DNA of 64,000 bases from Candidatus Nanopelagicus hibericus (GCF_002288005.1 NZ_CP016771.1:1116001-1180000), one strand, 5' to 3'; counted from the first letter of the stretch, positions 28,469 to 38,924 are shown. Program-made: numbers and translations. Notes: generated by a model not told the origin, from the sequence alone.

Positions 28469-29158
28469 ATGCCCGCCAAAAATGAAGATGAGGTTGTTAG
28501 AAAAGCCCCGCTTTTTAGTGCTTTAGATGATGCCTCCGCTGCCAGCTTGCGAGCATCCATGAATGGTATAAAGATTTCAAAGGGTCAGGTTTTATTTAAA
28601 GAGGGTGACCCAGGAGATAAGTTATTTGTGGTAGTTGAGGGCAAGTTAAAGCTTGGCACATCCTCCGGTGATGGCAGAGAAAACCTTTTGTCAATTTTAG
28701 GACCTGGTGACATGTTTGGTGAGTTATCACTCTTTGATCCAGGACCAAGAACAGCAACTGCAACCGCAGTAGTTGACTCTAAGTTACTAGCCCTTGCTAA
28801 TGATCAGGTTATTGGCTGGGTAACAGCCCACCCACATGTTTCACTTCAACTACTAAAAAGACTCTCACAACGATTAAGAAGAGCCAATGATGTTTTATCT
28901 GATTTAGTCTTTGCTGATGTACCCGGCCGAGTTGCTAAGGCAATTATTGAATTAGGTGAGCGATTTGGAACCAAAAAAGATGATGGTCTGCATGTTAACC
29001 ATGAGCTAACCCAAGAGGAGCTAGCCCAATTAGTTGGGGCATCAAGAGAAACTGTTAATAAAGCATTAGCTGATTTTGCATCCCGTGGTTGGGTAAAACT
29101 TGAACCACGCGCAGTAATTATTTTAGATTATGAAAGATTAGTTAAGCGCGGGCGTTAA
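28469..29158 (+). CDS. crp: Crp/Fnr-family regulator, mycobacterial Crp/GlxR-like (229 aa)
   Basis: The cNMP-binding domain has GDPGDKLFVVVEGKLKLG and GPGDMFGELSLFDPGPRTA (the cyclic-nucleotide pocket with FGELSLFD and the following R-T). The HTH is TQEELAQLVGASRETVNKAL. Segments such as DVPGRVAKAI and ASRETVNKALADF are almost identical to mycobacterial Crp, so it is a global cAMP-responsive regulator. An upstream extension is possible in frame, but the promoter position favours ATG 28469, which gives the length of mycobacterial Crp. It is divergent from nth, as in mycobacteria. Confidence 0.94.
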   Translation: MPAKNEDEVVRKAPLFSALDDASAASLRASMNGIKISKGQVLFKEGDPGDKLFVVVEGKLKLGTSSGDGRENLLSILGPGDMFGELSLFDPGPRTATATAVVDSKLLALANDQVIGWVTAHPHVSLQLLKRLSQRLRRANDVLSDLVFADVPGRVAKAIIELGERFGTKKDDGLHVNHELTQEELAQLVGASRETVNKALADFASRGWVKLEPRAVIILDYERLVKRGR

Positions 29159-29616
29159 TTCTTTAATTGCACAATCAGTTCAATTTCAACTGGTGCATTC
29201 AGTGGCAATTCAGCAACCCCAACTGCAGTTCTTGCGTGTTTGCCATTTACATCTCCAAAAATCTTAATCAATAATTCACTAGCACCATTTACTACTCCTG
29301 GTATTGCCATGAAGCCGGGTGCGCAATTAACAAAACCGCCAATCCTGACCACTCTTTCAACTTGATCAAGATCTGTAACTAATGAAATTGCTGCAAGTGC
29401 GTTTAGCGCACAAATTTGGGCCAGCTCTTTCGCATCCTCTGCGCTGACATCACTGCCGACCTTGCCCTCTTTAACTAATTTGCCATCAATTACTGGAAGC
29501 TGTCCGGCCGTGAAAATGAGATTGCCACTTTTAACTGCCGGCACATATGCAGCAACTGGAGCTGCAGCAGTTGGAAGTGTTAGGCCAAGTGCGGAAAGCT
29601 TTTCTTTAGTACTCAC
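29155..29616 (-). CDS. ridA: RidA-family protein (153 aa)
   Basis: YVPAVKSGNLIFTAGQLP (about 26-43), ALNALAAISL, and VERVVRIGGFVNCAPGF with GKHARTAVGVAELPLNAPVEIEL at the end fit the actinobacterial long RidA group. RidA proteins hydrolyse reactive 2-aminoacrylate-type enamines; the catalytic arginine of HARTAVGV is present. The start is GTG at 29616, overlapping the upstream small gene (GTGA); the frame is open further but the extra residues (WWW, Cys-rich) are the other gene's shadow. It ends tail-to-tail with crp, overlapping by 4 nt. Confidence 0.9.
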   Translation of the reverse strand: MSTKEKLSALGLTLPTAAAPVAAYVPAVKSGNLIFTAGQLPVIDGKLVKEGKVGSDVSAEDAKELAQICALNALAAISLVTDLDQVERVVRIGGFVNCAPGFMAIPGVVNGASELLIKIFGDVNGKHARTAVGVAELPLNAPVEIELIVQLKN

Positions 29617-29768
29617 GCAATCACTCTCTTCATATATGCAACTAATTGATCGCCACCACCAGGGGCAGGAACAACTTGCACTAAATCCCAACCTTCAGAG
29701 CCCCAGGTATCTAGGATCTGCTTTGTTGCATGAGTTAGTAATGGCACAGTCACATATTCATATTTCAT
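29613..29768 (-). CDS. DUF4177-like small protein (51 aa)
   Basis: Encodes MKYEYVTVPLLTHATKQILD followed by TWGSEGWDLVQVVPAPGGGDQLVAYMKR. The GWELV-like GWDLVQVV core is typical of DUF4177 proteins, and a similar small gene sits beside ridA in mycobacteria as I recall. Start ATG at 29768; stop TGA overlaps the ridA GTG start, so the two are coupled. Function unknown. Confidence 0.85.
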   Translation of the reverse strand: MKYEYVTVPLLTHATKQILDTWGSEGWDLVQVVPAPGGGDQLVAYMKRVIA

Positions 29769-29786
29769 TTAGTAATCCTTAACTTT

Positions 29787-30239
29787 TTATTGAGAAAGTG
29801 CTGCTTTAACCAATGATGAAACCACTCCACCATCAGCTTTGCCAGCAATCTTAGGTTGTAAAACTTTCATTACTAATCCCATGCCAGCAGGGCCTGCTGC
29901 ATTTGTTTCAGCAATTGCATCTGCTATTAATTTCTTGATATCCGCCTCACTTAATTGCTCAGGTAGGTAGAGAGCAATAACTGCTGCCTCTTCTTTTTCC
30001 TTGTTGGCTAAATCATCACGCTTCGCGTTTGTGTAAGCCTCAACAGCCTCACGGCGCTTTTTAGCCTCCCTGGATAAAACTGTAATCACTTCCGCGTCAA
30101 TCAATACCTTTGCGCTCTTACCCGCAACCTCTTCATTGGTAATAGCAGCAAGCAGCATTCTGATGGTGCCGCTTTTGACCGCATCTTGAGAGCGAATCGC
30201 ATCGGTTAAATCTGACTGTAGTTTTTCTTTTAGTCCCAT
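29787..30239 (-). CDS. GatB/YqeY domain protein (150 aa)
   Basis: MGLKEKLQSDLTDAIRSQDAVKSGTIRML, then VLSREAKKRREAVEAY and LPEQLSEADIKKLI, ending VMKVLQPKIAGKADGGVVSSLV: a complete YqeY-like helical protein (PF09424), related to the tRNA-binding tail of GatB. Its role is unclear, perhaps in tRNA-dependent amidation. It is divergent from the phosphoesterase with only 14 nt between start codons. Confidence 0.92.
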   Translation of the reverse strand: MGLKEKLQSDLTDAIRSQDAVKSGTIRMLLAAITNEEVAGKSAKVLIDAEVITVLSREAKKRREAVEAYTNAKRDDLANKEKEEAAVIALYLPEQLSEADIKKLIADAIAETNAAGPAGMGLVMKVLQPKIAGKADGGVVSSLVKAALSQ

Positions 30240-30253
30240 AGCGGTATCTTCTC

Positions 30254-31072
30254 ATGCCTATGGCATACAAAGTGCGCACCTCTACCTTGCCCCTGCTCCC
30301 TAAGGGTGCTAAACCAATTAAAGTCCTGCATTTTTCTGATCTTCATCTGCACCCTAGAAAAAAGCGTGAGATTGCAGATATCAAAACCTTTATTGATTTA
30401 AAACCTGATTTAGTGATTAGCACAGGTGATTTTCTTGCCCACAAAGATGGGGTCGATATCGCACTTAACGCACTAGGTGAGCTTCTTGATCTGCCAGGTT
30501 TATTTGTCTTTGGTTCTAATGATTACTACGCACCTAGTTTTAAAAACCCCTTTTCTTACTTAAGAAAAGATAATGGAGAGCGCAAGCTAGGTGAGAAGTT
30601 GCCTTGGCAGAGATTGCAAAAACAGTTAACAAAGCGAGGTTGGCAAGATTTAAATCACAATAAAGTTAAGTTAAAGGTAAACGGAGTAGTAATTGAAGCA
30701 CGTGGTACAGATGATGCTCACTTAGAGTTAGATGATTATCGTAAGGTTGAAGGAAGAGTGAGTAATACTGCAGATATTGCAATTGGTGTAACTCACGCGC
30801 CATATGAACGAGTGCTCGCTGGGATGGCGCAGGATAAATTAGATTTAATATTTGCAGGTCATACTCATGGTGGTCAGATTAGATTGCCTTGGCCGGGGGG
30901 GAGTAAATCACTTACTACAAATTGTGATTTAGAAAATTGGCGATCTCGCGGAGTTACTAAGGTAAATGATGAACCTTGGCTTAATGTCTCAGCCGGTATG
31001 GGCATGAGCCCTTTTGCGCCAATTAGATTTGTATGTCCGCCTGAAGTCTCCCTAATCACATTAACTGCTTAA
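30254..31072 (+). CDS. Calcineurin-like metallophosphoesterase (272 aa)
   Basis: The metal-binding motifs are in order: FSDLHLH (about 28-34), STGDFLAH (about 57-64), GSNDYYA (asparagine ligand with Asp in place of the usual His, about 86-92), GVTHAPYE and FAGHTHGGQI (about 205-214). This is the YkuE/YaeI-like group, often membrane-associated phosphodiesterases. A homologue stands near crp in mycobacteria. Substrate unknown. Confidence 0.9.
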   Translation: MPMAYKVRTSTLPLLPKGAKPIKVLHFSDLHLHPRKKREIADIKTFIDLKPDLVISTGDFLAHKDGVDIALNALGELLDLPGLFVFGSNDYYAPSFKNPFSYLRKDNGERKLGEKLPWQRLQKQLTKRGWQDLNHNKVKLKVNGVVIEARGTDDAHLELDDYRKVEGRVSNTADIAIGVTHAPYERVLAGMAQDKLDLIFAGHTHGGQIRLPWPGGSKSLTTNCDLENWRSRGVTKVNDEPWLNVSAGMGMSPFAPIRFVCPPEVSLITLTA

Positions 31073-31086
31073 GGTAGGCTTTAATA

Positions 31087-32091
31087 ATGAATCTAATTTC
31101 AAATAAATTACATCGCCTGTATTTAGTAATCACTCTGCTTTTAGTAATTCCAGATACCTTCTATTGGTACACACTTAATGATTACTCCAATTACCAAGAT
31201 GCCTTGACTGCTATCACTAGCTCAACTGGACTTACCTGGTTAATCGTTAGCTACTTAGCGGTATTTTTTGCAATCTTTGCTCAAAACCTTGAGATGCGAG
31301 CCTTTTTAACAGTTGCTGCTTTTGTTACCCGTATTTTCTTCCTGGTTTGGCTAACTGATATCTGGCGTTCTAATGAGGTCGGCTTTACCCAGGTAATTAA
31401 AAATGTTTTTGTTAAAACTGGTGAGGCTCCATATGTTGAAGCTTTTGCAACAGTTGCACTGATTCCAATGGTTTTATCTTTAATTGTTCAAAAAACTCAA
31501 GTGGCAAACCTTCTTACTGGTTTAGTTAATTTCCTAAAGGCACCATCGAATAAAACTCACCAAGTTGTCTTTTACACAGCTTCAGCAACAATCTATCTGT
31601 TAGCACTAATTGGAATGGTTAGATCACTATTAGATAATTATGATCTGGCGGCCTCTGATCTGCCATCAGGTGTTACTCAGAGTTTAATTTGGTTAGTTGT
31701 ATTGGGTGTAATTCAAATTGCTTTGAAATTGCTAATTCTAGGACTTGGACTTCTTGCTTCACTTTGGGCATGGATTAGTTGGCAGGCAGATATTAAAACT
31801 GTTCTTGGACACATGAAAGATTTTAAATTATCTGAGTATCTAACTAGAAAAGTTGCCTCCTACCTATACACCTTCTACTTTGTATTTATCATTGGGTTAG
31901 CCGCTGTTGGTATTCCAATTTATGCTTCAACTACATATGGCATAAATCAAGATTATGCAGCATTTCCAATGGTGGTATTAGCTGGAGTAATTGTTACTTT
32001 CTTAGTAATTCTTGCAATCCGCTTAGTATTTGAGTTAGCGGTTGCAGTGGTTCATATTGCTGAAAATACAAAAGGTGGATTAAGAAAGTAA
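31087..32091 (+). CDS. Multi-pass membrane protein, unknown (334 aa)
   Basis: Roughly eight hydrophobic segments, two near the N-terminus (LYLVITLLLVIPDTFYWY; LTWLIVSYLAVFFAIF), others around 120, 160, 200-235, 260 and 295. Short charged loops (DIWRSNEVG; SWQADIKTVLGHMKDFKL). No family motif recognised. Lies 14 nt after the phosphoesterase, so it may be co-transcribed, although TAGGCT sits 6 nt before its ATG as in other leaderless genes here. No function assigned. Confidence 0.7.
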   Translation: MNLISNKLHRLYLVITLLLVIPDTFYWYTLNDYSNYQDALTAITSSTGLTWLIVSYLAVFFAIFAQNLEMRAFLTVAAFVTRIFFLVWLTDIWRSNEVGFTQVIKNVFVKTGEAPYVEAFATVALIPMVLSLIVQKTQVANLLTGLVNFLKAPSNKTHQVVFYTASATIYLLALIGMVRSLLDNYDLAASDLPSGVTQSLIWLVVLGVIQIALKLLILGLGLLASLWAWISWQADIKTVLGHMKDFKLSEYLTRKVASYLYTFYFVFIIGLAAVGIPIYASTTYGINQDYAAFPMVVLAGVIVTFLVILAIRLVFELAVAVVHIAENTKGGLRK

Positions 32092-32092
32092 A

Positions 32093-33085
32093 TTAGTTAG
32101 ATTTTGATTTAGCCTTTTCTAAATCAGCATCCACCATTAACTTTGCTAACTCATTCCAGTGTGTTTTCGCCTTCCAGCCAAGTACTTTTTCAGCCTTTGA
32201 TGGGTCACCGATTAACGCGTCAACCTCAGTTGGTCTTTCATAACGCTTATCTACTTCAACATGATCTTTGTAATCAAGTCCTACATGTTCAAAGGCTGCT
32301 TGAGCGAAATCTTTAACAGTGGCGCCAACCCCGGTAGCAACTACATAATCACCGGGCTTATCTTGCTGAAGCATCAACCACATTGACTCCACGTACTCCT
32401 TTGCATATCCCCAGTCACGCACAGCATCTAAATTACCTAGATATAACTTGTCTTTGCCACCGGTTGCAATCTTGGTAACAGCTCTTGTTATTTTTCTGGT
32501 AACAAATGTTTCACCTCGCCGAGGTGATTCATGGTTAAACAAAATTCCATTTGTGGCATGCACTCCATATGCCTCACGATAATTAACTGTTGACCAGTAA
32601 GCCATTAACTTTGCTGCTGCATAAGGGCTTCTTGGCCTAAATACTGAATCTTCATTTTGTGGTGGTGGAGTTGATCCATAAAGCTCACTAGTGCTTGCTT
32701 GGTAATAACGACATATAATTCCTGATGCTCGAATTGATTCAAGGAGGGCAACTGCACCTACCGCATCAACTTGGGCTGTGTATTGAGGCATAGTGAATGA
32801 AACTTGAACGTGAGATTGTGCGCCCAAGTTATAAACTTCAGTTGGCTGAATCTGATGAATCAAATTAGTCATATTTACACCATCAGTTAAATCACCATAA
32901 TGCAGGATCAATTTTGGATTTGGAGTGTGAGGATCTTGGTAGATGTGATCTATACGAGCGGTATTAAATGAGCTAGAGCGGCGAATAAGTCCGTGTACTT
33001 CATATCCTTTTTCAAGGAGAAACTCTGTCAGGTATGAACCATCTTGTCCGGTGATACCGGTGATAAATGCAATCTTCTTAGACAA
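32093..33085 (-). CDS. gmd: GDP-mannose 4,6-dehydratase (330 aa)
   Basis: [18 protein letters not shown] (9-26), then [31 protein letters not shown], and [12 protein letters not shown] with the Tyr-x3-Lys pair, [17 protein letters not shown]: all diagnostic of Gmd. It makes GDP-4-keto-6-deoxymannose for GDP-fucose. It is downstream of fcl with 9 nt between. The pair supplies fucose or a related deoxy sugar to surface glycan. Confidence 0.95.
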   Translation of the reverse strand: MSKKIAFITGITGQDGSYLTEFLLEKGYEVHGLIRRSSSFNTARIDHIYQDPHTPNPKLILHYGDLTDGVNMTNLIHQIQPTEVYNLGAQSHVQVSFTMPQYTAQVDAVGAVALLESIRASGIICRYYQASTSELYGSTPPPQNEDSVFRPRSPYAAAKLMAYWSTVNYREAYGVHATNGILFNHESPRRGETFVTRKITRAVTKIATGGKDKLYLGNLDAVRDWGYAKEYVESMWLMLQQDKPGDYVVATGVGATVKDFAQAAFEHVGLDYKDHVEVDKRYERPTEVDALIGDPSKAEKVLGWKAKTHWNELAKLMVDADLEKAKSKSN

Positions 33086-33094
33086 AATGGCTCC

Positions 33095-34006
33095 TTACTT
33101 ATTTTGTAGATACCACTCTACAGTGGATGCGATGCCTTGATCTAATGAAATTAATGGTTTCCAGCCTAAATTAGCAATCTTTGATGAATCTAGAACTTTT
33201 CTCATCGTGCCATCGGGTTTATTTGCATCCCAACTAATTTCACCACTGAATCCAACAGCTTTGGAAATCTTGCCTGCCAAATCCTTAATGGATACCTCTT
33301 GGCCTGATCCAACATTGATTTGCTTGGAATCATCGTATTTATCCATACAAAACACCACCGCTTTAGCAAAGTCATCTACGTGCATAAATTCACGAAGCGG
33401 TGCACCACTTCCCCATAAAATTACCTGGCCATTACCTGATCGCTTTGCCTCAATAAACTTTCGAATAAGAACCGGCAGCACATGCCCATTTTCTAAATCA
33501 AAATTATCATTTGACCCATACATGTTTGTTGGCATTACCGAAATCCATTTATATCCATACTCTTTGCGATAAGACTTGACTAATTCAATACCAGCAATTT
33601 TTGCCACTGCGTAAGCTGAGTTTGTCTGCTCAAGCTCGCCTGTAAGTAAATACTCCTCTTTTATTGGCTGGGCACAATCCCTTGGGTAAATACAACTAGA
33701 ACCTAGGAAAACGAATTTTGAAACCTTAGCTGCATGAGCCGCGTCCATAAGGTTAGATTGAATTTGTAAATTCTGGGATAGAAATTCAACTGGATAGGAG
33801 TTATTGCCACCGATCCCACCGACTTTGGCCGCAGAATCAATAATGGCTGTTGGCTTAAGATCCTTTATAAATTCAAAAGTTTTATCTCGATCTAGTAAGT
33901 CAACATCTTTACTAGATACACCAATCACTTCTTGATTTAATCGATTGAGCTCTCTGACAATTGCTGAGCCAACTAAACCAGAGCCGCCAGCTACCAAAAT
34001 TGTCAT
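33095..34006 (-). CDS. fcl: GDP-L-fucose synthase (303 aa)
   Basis: An extended SDR epimerase/reductase: AGGSGLVGSAIV (6-17), FLGSSCIYPRDCAQPI (the SSCIYP active-site motif), NSAYAVAKIAG (Tyr-x3-Lys), PTNMYGSNDNF, and WGSGAPLREFMHVDD. It epimerises and reduces the Gmd product to GDP-L-fucose. First gene of the two-gene fcl-gmd operon. Confidence 0.94.
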   Translation of the reverse strand: MTILVAGGSGLVGSAIVRELNRLNQEVIGVSSKDVDLLDRDKTFEFIKDLKPTAIIDSAAKVGGIGGNNSYPVEFLSQNLQIQSNLMDAAHAAKVSKFVFLGSSCIYPRDCAQPIKEEYLLTGELEQTNSAYAVAKIAGIELVKSYRKEYGYKWISVMPTNMYGSNDNFDLENGHVLPVLIRKFIEAKRSGNGQVILWGSGAPLREFMHVDDFAKAVVFCMDKYDDSKQINVGSGQEVSIKDLAGKISKAVGFSGEISWDANKPDGTMRKVLDSSKIANLGWKPLISLDQGIASTVEWYLQNK

Positions 34007-34030
34007 GTACTTAGCCTAGCGTTAGGTTTT

Positions 34031-35077
34031 TTAAAACTCGGCCGCAACCAACTCTGCAATTTGAGCAGTATTAAGCGCTGCCCCCTTTCGCAGGTTATCG
34101 CCGCAAACAAATAGGTCTATTGCATTTGGATCATCTAGAGATCTTCTAACCCGGCCAACCCAAGTGGGATCAGTACCCACAACATCTACTGGCGTTGGAA
34201 ACTTATAGTTTTCTGGATCATCAACTAATTCAACTCCTGCTGCATTTCTTAATACCTCTTGAGCTACAGAGCGTGAGACTTCCTTATCAAAAATTGCATG
34301 AACAGCTAGCGAATGAGTTGTTAGCACTGGAACTCGAACACATGTGGCTGAAACCTTTAAATCAGCTAGCCCTAGTATTTTTCTGGATTCATTTCTAACC
34401 TTTAACTCTTCAGATGAGTAACCATCCTCCTTTAGTGAGCCTGCCCAGGGAATTACATTAAGTGCAAGGGGATCTGAAAATGGGCCAAAGTCTTTCACAA
34501 CTTTTCTAATATCTCCTGCTTCATCACCTAAACTTTTATTTGCAACTAAATTTATTTGCTCTCGCAAAATATCTAAGCCACCTTGGCCAGCACCGGAAGC
34601 GGCTTGGTAGGAGGCAACAACTAATTCCTTTAATCCATACTCTTTGTGCAAAGCACCCATAGCTACGATCATGGAAAGGGTGGTGCAATTCGGATTAGAA
34701 ATTATTCCTTTTGGTCGATTCTTTATCTCTTGTGGATTTACTTCTGGCACAACCAATGGCACATCTTTATCCATTCGAAACGCGCCGGAGTTATCAACTA
34801 CTACAGCTCCATTACTTGCAGCAATTGGCGCCCACTCTTTAGAAACCTCGTCCGGCACATCAAACATTGCAATATCAATTCCCTCAAATGCTTCAGGAGA
34901 TAGAGCAACAACTGTTAACTCTTCACCGCGACAAGTAAGTTTTTTACCAGCACTTTTTGCAGAGGCAATTAATCTGATCTCACCATAAACATTTTCTCGC
35001 TTAGATAAAATATTAAGCATTACTGTGCCAACAGCTCCAGTGGCGCCAACTACAGCAAGGGATGGTTTATTACTCAT
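34031..35077 (-). CDS. asd: Aspartate-semialdehyde dehydrogenase (348 aa)
   Basis: [16 protein letters not shown] (9-24) binds [12 protein letters not shown] follows, and the nucleophile is C131 in [23 protein letters not shown] and [12 protein letters not shown] complete the family pattern. It reduces aspartyl phosphate to the semialdehyde, leading to lysine, diaminopimelate, threonine and methionine. It overlaps lysC by 4 nt, the standard actinobacterial lysC-asd operon. Confidence 0.97.
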   Translation of the reverse strand: MSNKPSLAVVGATGAVGTVMLNILSKRENVYGEIRLIASAKSAGKKLTCRGEELTVVALSPEAFEGIDIAMFDVPDEVSKEWAPIAASNGAVVVDNSGAFRMDKDVPLVVPEVNPQEIKNRPKGIISNPNCTTLSMIVAMGALHKEYGLKELVVASYQAASGAGQGGLDILREQINLVANKSLGDEAGDIRKVVKDFGPFSDPLALNVIPWAGSLKEDGYSSEELKVRNESRKILGLADLKVSATCVRVPVLTTHSLAVHAIFDKEVSRSVAQEVLRNAAGVELVDDPENYKFPTPVDVVGTDPTWVGRVRRSLDDPNAIDLFVCGDNLRKGAALNTAQIAELVAAEF

Positions 35078-36345
35078 CGACCACTTCCTCCATAAACAAC
35101 TGCTTCAATTTGATCTGCATCTAAATCAAAAGCGGTATGTGCTGCTTTAACACCCTTTTCTAAATCAGAGCTTCTGCAAACAATTGAGATTCGAATCTCT
35201 GAGGTTGAGATCATTTCAATATTTACGCCAGATTCTGAAAGACAGGCAAAGAAGGTGGCAGTGACCCCTGGATGACTTCGCATACCAGCGCCAATTAATG
35301 ACAATTTACCTATCTGATCATCATATTGAATTGAGGCAAAACCAATCTCACCTTGAATACGCTTTAAAACAGCAGTCGCATTAGCACCTTCTGTTTTTGG
35401 TAAAGTAAATGAGATATCTGTTAAGCCAGTTGCAGCCGCTGAAACATTTTGCACAATCATGTCGATGTTTATGTCAGCGTCGGCTATGGCTTGAAATATT
35501 GCAGCTGCCATACCGGCCCTATCTGGCACACCAACTATGGTTACCTTTGCCTCACTTTTATCATGAGCTATTCCTGCGATTATTGCTGCTTCCATTTCGC
35601 CCCCTTCTGGATGATCCTTAACCACCCAGGTTCCTTCCTTGTTGGAAAAAGATGATCTAACATGAATTGGTAGATCAAAACGCCGCGCGTACTCAACGCA
35701 ACGTAGGTGTAACACTTTGGCACCACTTGCTGCTAGCTCTAACATTTCATCATATGTAACAGTTGATAATTTCTTTGCTGCTGGAACTACTCTTGGATCA
35801 GCGGAGAAAATTCCATCAACATCTGTGTAGATCTCACAAACATCTGCTTCAAGTGCTGCAGCAAGCGCTACTGCAGTTGTGTCAGATCCACCTCTACCTA
35901 AAGTAGTGATGTCATTTGTATCCTGTGAGACTCCTTGAAAGCCTGCAACAATTGCAATCGCACCTTCTTTAAGTGCTTCTTGAATCCTGCCTGGTGTCAC
36001 ATCAATAACTCGCGCCTTGCCATGAGTTGATGTTGTAATAATTCCTGCTTGAGAACCAGTAAATGATCTTGCTTCATGACCTAAATTTGAGATTGCCATT
36101 GCAAGCAGTGCCATAGAGATTCGCTCACCTGCTGTTAACAACATATCTAGCTCACGCCCATTTGGAAGTGGGGAAACTTGATTAGCTAAATCAATTAATT
36201 CATCGGTGGTATCTCCCATGGCAGAGACCACAACTACGACTTGATGGCCTGATTTCTTGGTGGCAACGATGCGGCTTGCAACCCGCTTTAGCCCCTCAGC
36301 ATCGGCCACCGATGAGCCGCCAAACTTCTGCACGATTAAACCCAT
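35074..36345 (-). CDS. lysC: Aspartate kinase (423 aa)
   Basis: The kinase domain opens with [18 protein letters not shown] and has [35 protein letters not shown] and [13 protein letters not shown]. Two ACT domains occupy the last 160 residues ([28 protein letters not shown]), for feedback control by lysine/threonine. An internal start making a regulatory beta subunit is possible, as in corynebacteria, but I did not find a decisive site. Confidence 0.97.
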   Translation of the reverse strand: MGLIVQKFGGSSVADAEGLKRVASRIVATKKSGHQVVVVVSAMGDTTDELIDLANQVSPLPNGRELDMLLTAGERISMALLAMAISNLGHEARSFTGSQAGIITTSTHGKARVIDVTPGRIQEALKEGAIAIVAGFQGVSQDTNDITTLGRGGSDTTAVALAAALEADVCEIYTDVDGIFSADPRVVPAAKKLSTVTYDEMLELAASGAKVLHLRCVEYARRFDLPIHVRSSFSNKEGTWVVKDHPEGGEMEAAIIAGIAHDKSEAKVTIVGVPDRAGMAAAIFQAIADADINIDMIVQNVSAAATGLTDISFTLPKTEGANATAVLKRIQGEIGFASIQYDDQIGKLSLIGAGMRSHPGVTATFFACLSESGVNIEMISTSEIRISIVCRSSDLEKGVKAAHTAFDLDADQIEAVVYGGSGR

Positions 36346-36429
36346 GGTGTAAGTGTGAAGGATGGGCTTAAGAATTTGGGAATTATCTCAAATATTAAGA
36401 CGGCTAAACATCTTAAATAGTGAGATTAA

Positions 36430-37029
36430 TCAGTTATCGTAGGATCTGCGGCCCTCAAAAGCTCTGCCAAGGGTAATTTCATCTGCATATTCCAGATCTC
36501 CACCTACTGGAAGGCCAGAGGCAAGACGGGAGACTTTGATCCCTAAAGGTTTGATCAGCCTAGTCAAATAAGTGGCTGTTGCTTCACCTTCAAGGTTTGG
36601 ATCGGTAGCAATAATTATTTCACCAATTGTTGTTTCAGATAATCTAGTCATTAACTCTTTAATTCTTAAGTTCTCTGGTCCTACTCCATCTATTGGTGAG
36701 ATCGCCCCACCTAACACGTGATACGTGCCTTTAAATTCTCTAGTTTTTTCAATAGCTAACACATCTTTACTTTCCTCAACAACACAAATAGATGTTTTAT
36801 CTCTTCTTGGATCCCTGCATATCTTGCATAACTCTTCCTCTGAGATATTTCCACAAATTGTGCAAAACTTAACTCGCTCCTTAACTGTCTTTAAAACCTC
36901 AGCAAGGCGAGTGACGTCAACGCGATCTGATTGAATGATGTGAAAGGCAATACGTTGAGCACTCTTTGGTCCAACACCAGGAAGACGTCCTAGCTCATCA
37001 ATTAAGTCTTGAATTATTCCTTCATACAT
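36430..37029 (-). CDS. recR: Recombination protein RecR (199 aa)
   Basis: Starts [31 protein letters not shown] (helix-hairpin-helix), has the zinc ligands [16 protein letters not shown] (C55-C72 region), and a Toprim domain ([28 protein letters not shown]). It works with RecF/RecO in loading RecA at gaps. It is 22 nt downstream of dnaX, the usual dnaX-recR pairing. Confidence 0.96.
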   Translation of the reverse strand: MYEGIIQDLIDELGRLPGVGPKSAQRIAFHIIQSDRVDVTRLAEVLKTVKERVKFCTICGNISEEELCKICRDPRRDKTSICVVEESKDVLAIEKTREFKGTYHVLGGAISPIDGVGPENLRIKELMTRLSETTIGEIIIATDPNLEGEATATYLTRLIKPLGIKVSRLASGLPVGGDLEYADEITLGRAFEGRRSYDN

Positions 37030-37051
37030 AAATCATCAACTAAGAAAGAAC

Positions 37052-38734
37052 TTAGTCTGACTCCTTAATAACTTTAGCGCCTAATTTACTAGCTAAAAGA
37101 TCAGCACCGGTCAGCATATTAGCATCGCTTGGATCTTCATCACTTCTTGCCATAGTAGTGGTAGCAACTGAGGTATCAACTGTTGCAACTATTTTTCTTC
37201 TAACCCCTGCAACCTCTTCAAAGGCATCAGATAAAATCACATCACTCTCTGATCTAACAAATGAATCACGTGCTCCTGCGTTAACAATTCCAATGCTTAT
37301 GCTCTCATCATCTACGGAGAGTATTTGAGCACTTGTTGCAAGTAATGACCACGTTAGACGGCGCTTGCCTTTAACATTTTCAATTACTTGCGGCCACAAT
37401 CTACGCAGGGTAGCAATGTCTGCAACACCACTTGGCTTGTGGTTAGTTGGCTTGCTCTCTACCTTAACTGGTTCAGTTTTAACTGCTACTACTGGTTTTA
37501 CTTCAATCTTTGGTTCGGCCCTTAAAATGTTTTGAACCGGCTCACTCGTTGCAGCTTTAACTTCAACAGTTGGCGCAGCACTAATTACCCCGCGCTCTAG
37601 TTTTTCAAGTCGAGCAGAAACAGCTGCATCATTTGCTTGCGGCAGCATCATCTGTCCACAAACTAACTCCAGAATCAATCTAGGCGGTGTTGCACCGCGC
37701 ATCTGAGTCAACCCATTGGCAAGTAAATCAGCTGATCTAATTAGATTTGCAATGCCAATTAACTTTGCCTGTGTTCGCATCCGATCTAATTGATCCATTG
37801 GAATTTGAACGAGTACCTGGGAGTTATTCTCATCAACTGCGCCCACAATTATCAAATCACGTAAGCGCTCAAGTAGATCTTGCGCAAATCTTTTCGGATC
37901 TTGCCCTGATTCAACTACGCGGTCTACTGTGTTAAACAGGGAGGCAGAGTCTGATGCAGCCAGTGAATCAATTGCTTCGTCCAGTAGGGCTGAGTCGGTG
38001 TAACCAAGGAGAGCCACGGCAATCTCATATGTAACACCTTCGCTACCAGCACCAGCTAGTAATTGACCGAGGATTGATTGCGCATCTCGAACTGATCCAC
38101 CGGACGCTCTAACAACTAGTTGAATGACACCCTTTGCCACCTTAATACCTTCAGATTCACAAACTTTCTCTAGGTGTGTAGAAAGAATTGCAGGTGGAAC
38201 TAATCTAAATGGATAGTGGTGGGTTCTTGATCTAATTGTTGAAATTAACTTTTCGGGTTCAGTTGTGGCAAAGATAAACAAAACGTGTGCTGGTGGCTCT
38301 TCAACTACTTTAAGTAAGGCGTTGGCTGCTCCTGGCCCTAGTTGATGAGCCTCATCGATAATGTAAATCTTGTAGCGAGATTGAACTGGTGCAAAAAAAG
38401 CTTTATCTCTTAAATCTCTAGCATCATCTACTAATCCATGTGTTGCAGCATCTAACTCAATTACATCAAGTGAACCTGGGCCATTAGCAACTAAATCCTT
38501 ACAAGATTGACAGGTTCCACATGGGTTTGGTGTTGGGCCTTTTTCACAATTTAAAGATCTAGCCATAATTCTGGCACTTGATGTTTTACCACATCCCCTT
38601 GGACCGCTAAATAAATATGCGTGATGGATTTGCCCTGAGATTAAAGCATTACTTAATGGAGTTGTTACATGCTCTTGACCAATGACATCTACAAAAGTTG
38701 ATGGGCGATACTTGCGGTATAGAGCTAATGACAT
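37052..38734 (-). CDS. dnaX: DNA polymerase III subunit gamma/tau (560 aa)
   Basis: MSLALYRKYRPSTFVDVIGQEHV, Walker A GPRGCGKTSSARI (44-56), a zinc module CEKGPTPNPCGTCQSC, DEAHQLGPGAANALLK (Walker B/sensor) and FATTEPEKLISTIRSR. After residue 370 a variable linker rich in Val, Lys and Pro leads to a C-terminal domain V-like segment (LRRLWPQVIENVKGKRRLTW). Clamp-loader ATPase. A very strong ribosome site, AAAGGAGG, lies 6 nt before the ATG. Confidence 0.96.
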   Translation of the reverse strand: MSLALYRKYRPSTFVDVIGQEHVTTPLSNALISGQIHHAYLFSGPRGCGKTSSARIMARSLNCEKGPTPNPCGTCQSCKDLVANGPGSLDVIELDAATHGLVDDARDLRDKAFFAPVQSRYKIYIIDEAHQLGPGAANALLKVVEEPPAHVLFIFATTEPEKLISTIRSRTHHYPFRLVPPAILSTHLEKVCESEGIKVAKGVIQLVVRASGGSVRDAQSILGQLLAGAGSEGVTYEIAVALLGYTDSALLDEAIDSLAASDSASLFNTVDRVVESGQDPKRFAQDLLERLRDLIIVGAVDENNSQVLVQIPMDQLDRMRTQAKLIGIANLIRSADLLANGLTQMRGATPPRLILELVCGQMMLPQANDAAVSARLEKLERGVISAAPTVEVKAATSEPVQNILRAEPKIEVKPVVAVKTEPVKVESKPTNHKPSGVADIATLRRLWPQVIENVKGKRRLTWSLLATSAQILSVDDESISIGIVNAGARDSFVRSESDVILSDAFEEVAGVRRKIVATVDTSVATTTMARSDEDPSDANMLTGADLLASKLGAKVIKESD

Positions 38735-38778
38735 TTATCGCCTCCTTTGCTTATTTAATTTAAAACGCTTGCAAATAA

Positions 38779-38872
38779 TAGGATCCCCCGTACACCCACT
38801 AGAGCGCACCTACCCTTGCTGCATTCCTGCCCTGGGGGAGTTCGGCACGTTAATGCCGCACGGGGGATCTAA
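38779..38872 (-). ncRNA. ffs: Signal recognition particle RNA, small bacterial type
   Basis: On the minus strand the RNA starts GATCCCCCGTGCGG and ends with GTACGGGGGATC, which pair end to end. The apical part holds the universal SRP motif CAGGGCAGGAATGCAGCAAGGG region (split here as CCCAGGGCAGGAATG and AGCAAGGGTAGG). About 90-95 nt, the usual short form. Upstream of dnaX as in other actinobacteria. It pairs with Ffh to target membrane proteins. Confidence 0.95.
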
Positions 38873-38878
38873 CGGTAA

Positions 38879-38907
38879 ATCTTAGTCATCACCACCGATA
38901 CCCTTAA
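38879..38907 (-). promoter_or_regulatory. Promoter of the SRP RNA
   Basis: On the minus strand TTAAGG (38907-38902), 17 nt, then TAAGAT (38884-38879), giving a start at about 38872, right where the RNA's closing stem begins. Confidence 0.5.
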
Positions 38908-38924
38908 GCCTTGTAAGTAATAAT

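Noticed and set aside
29617-29691. N-terminal extension of RidA
   Set aside because: It overlaps the DUF4177-like gene in another frame, and gives a Trp/Cys-rich stretch unlike RidA.
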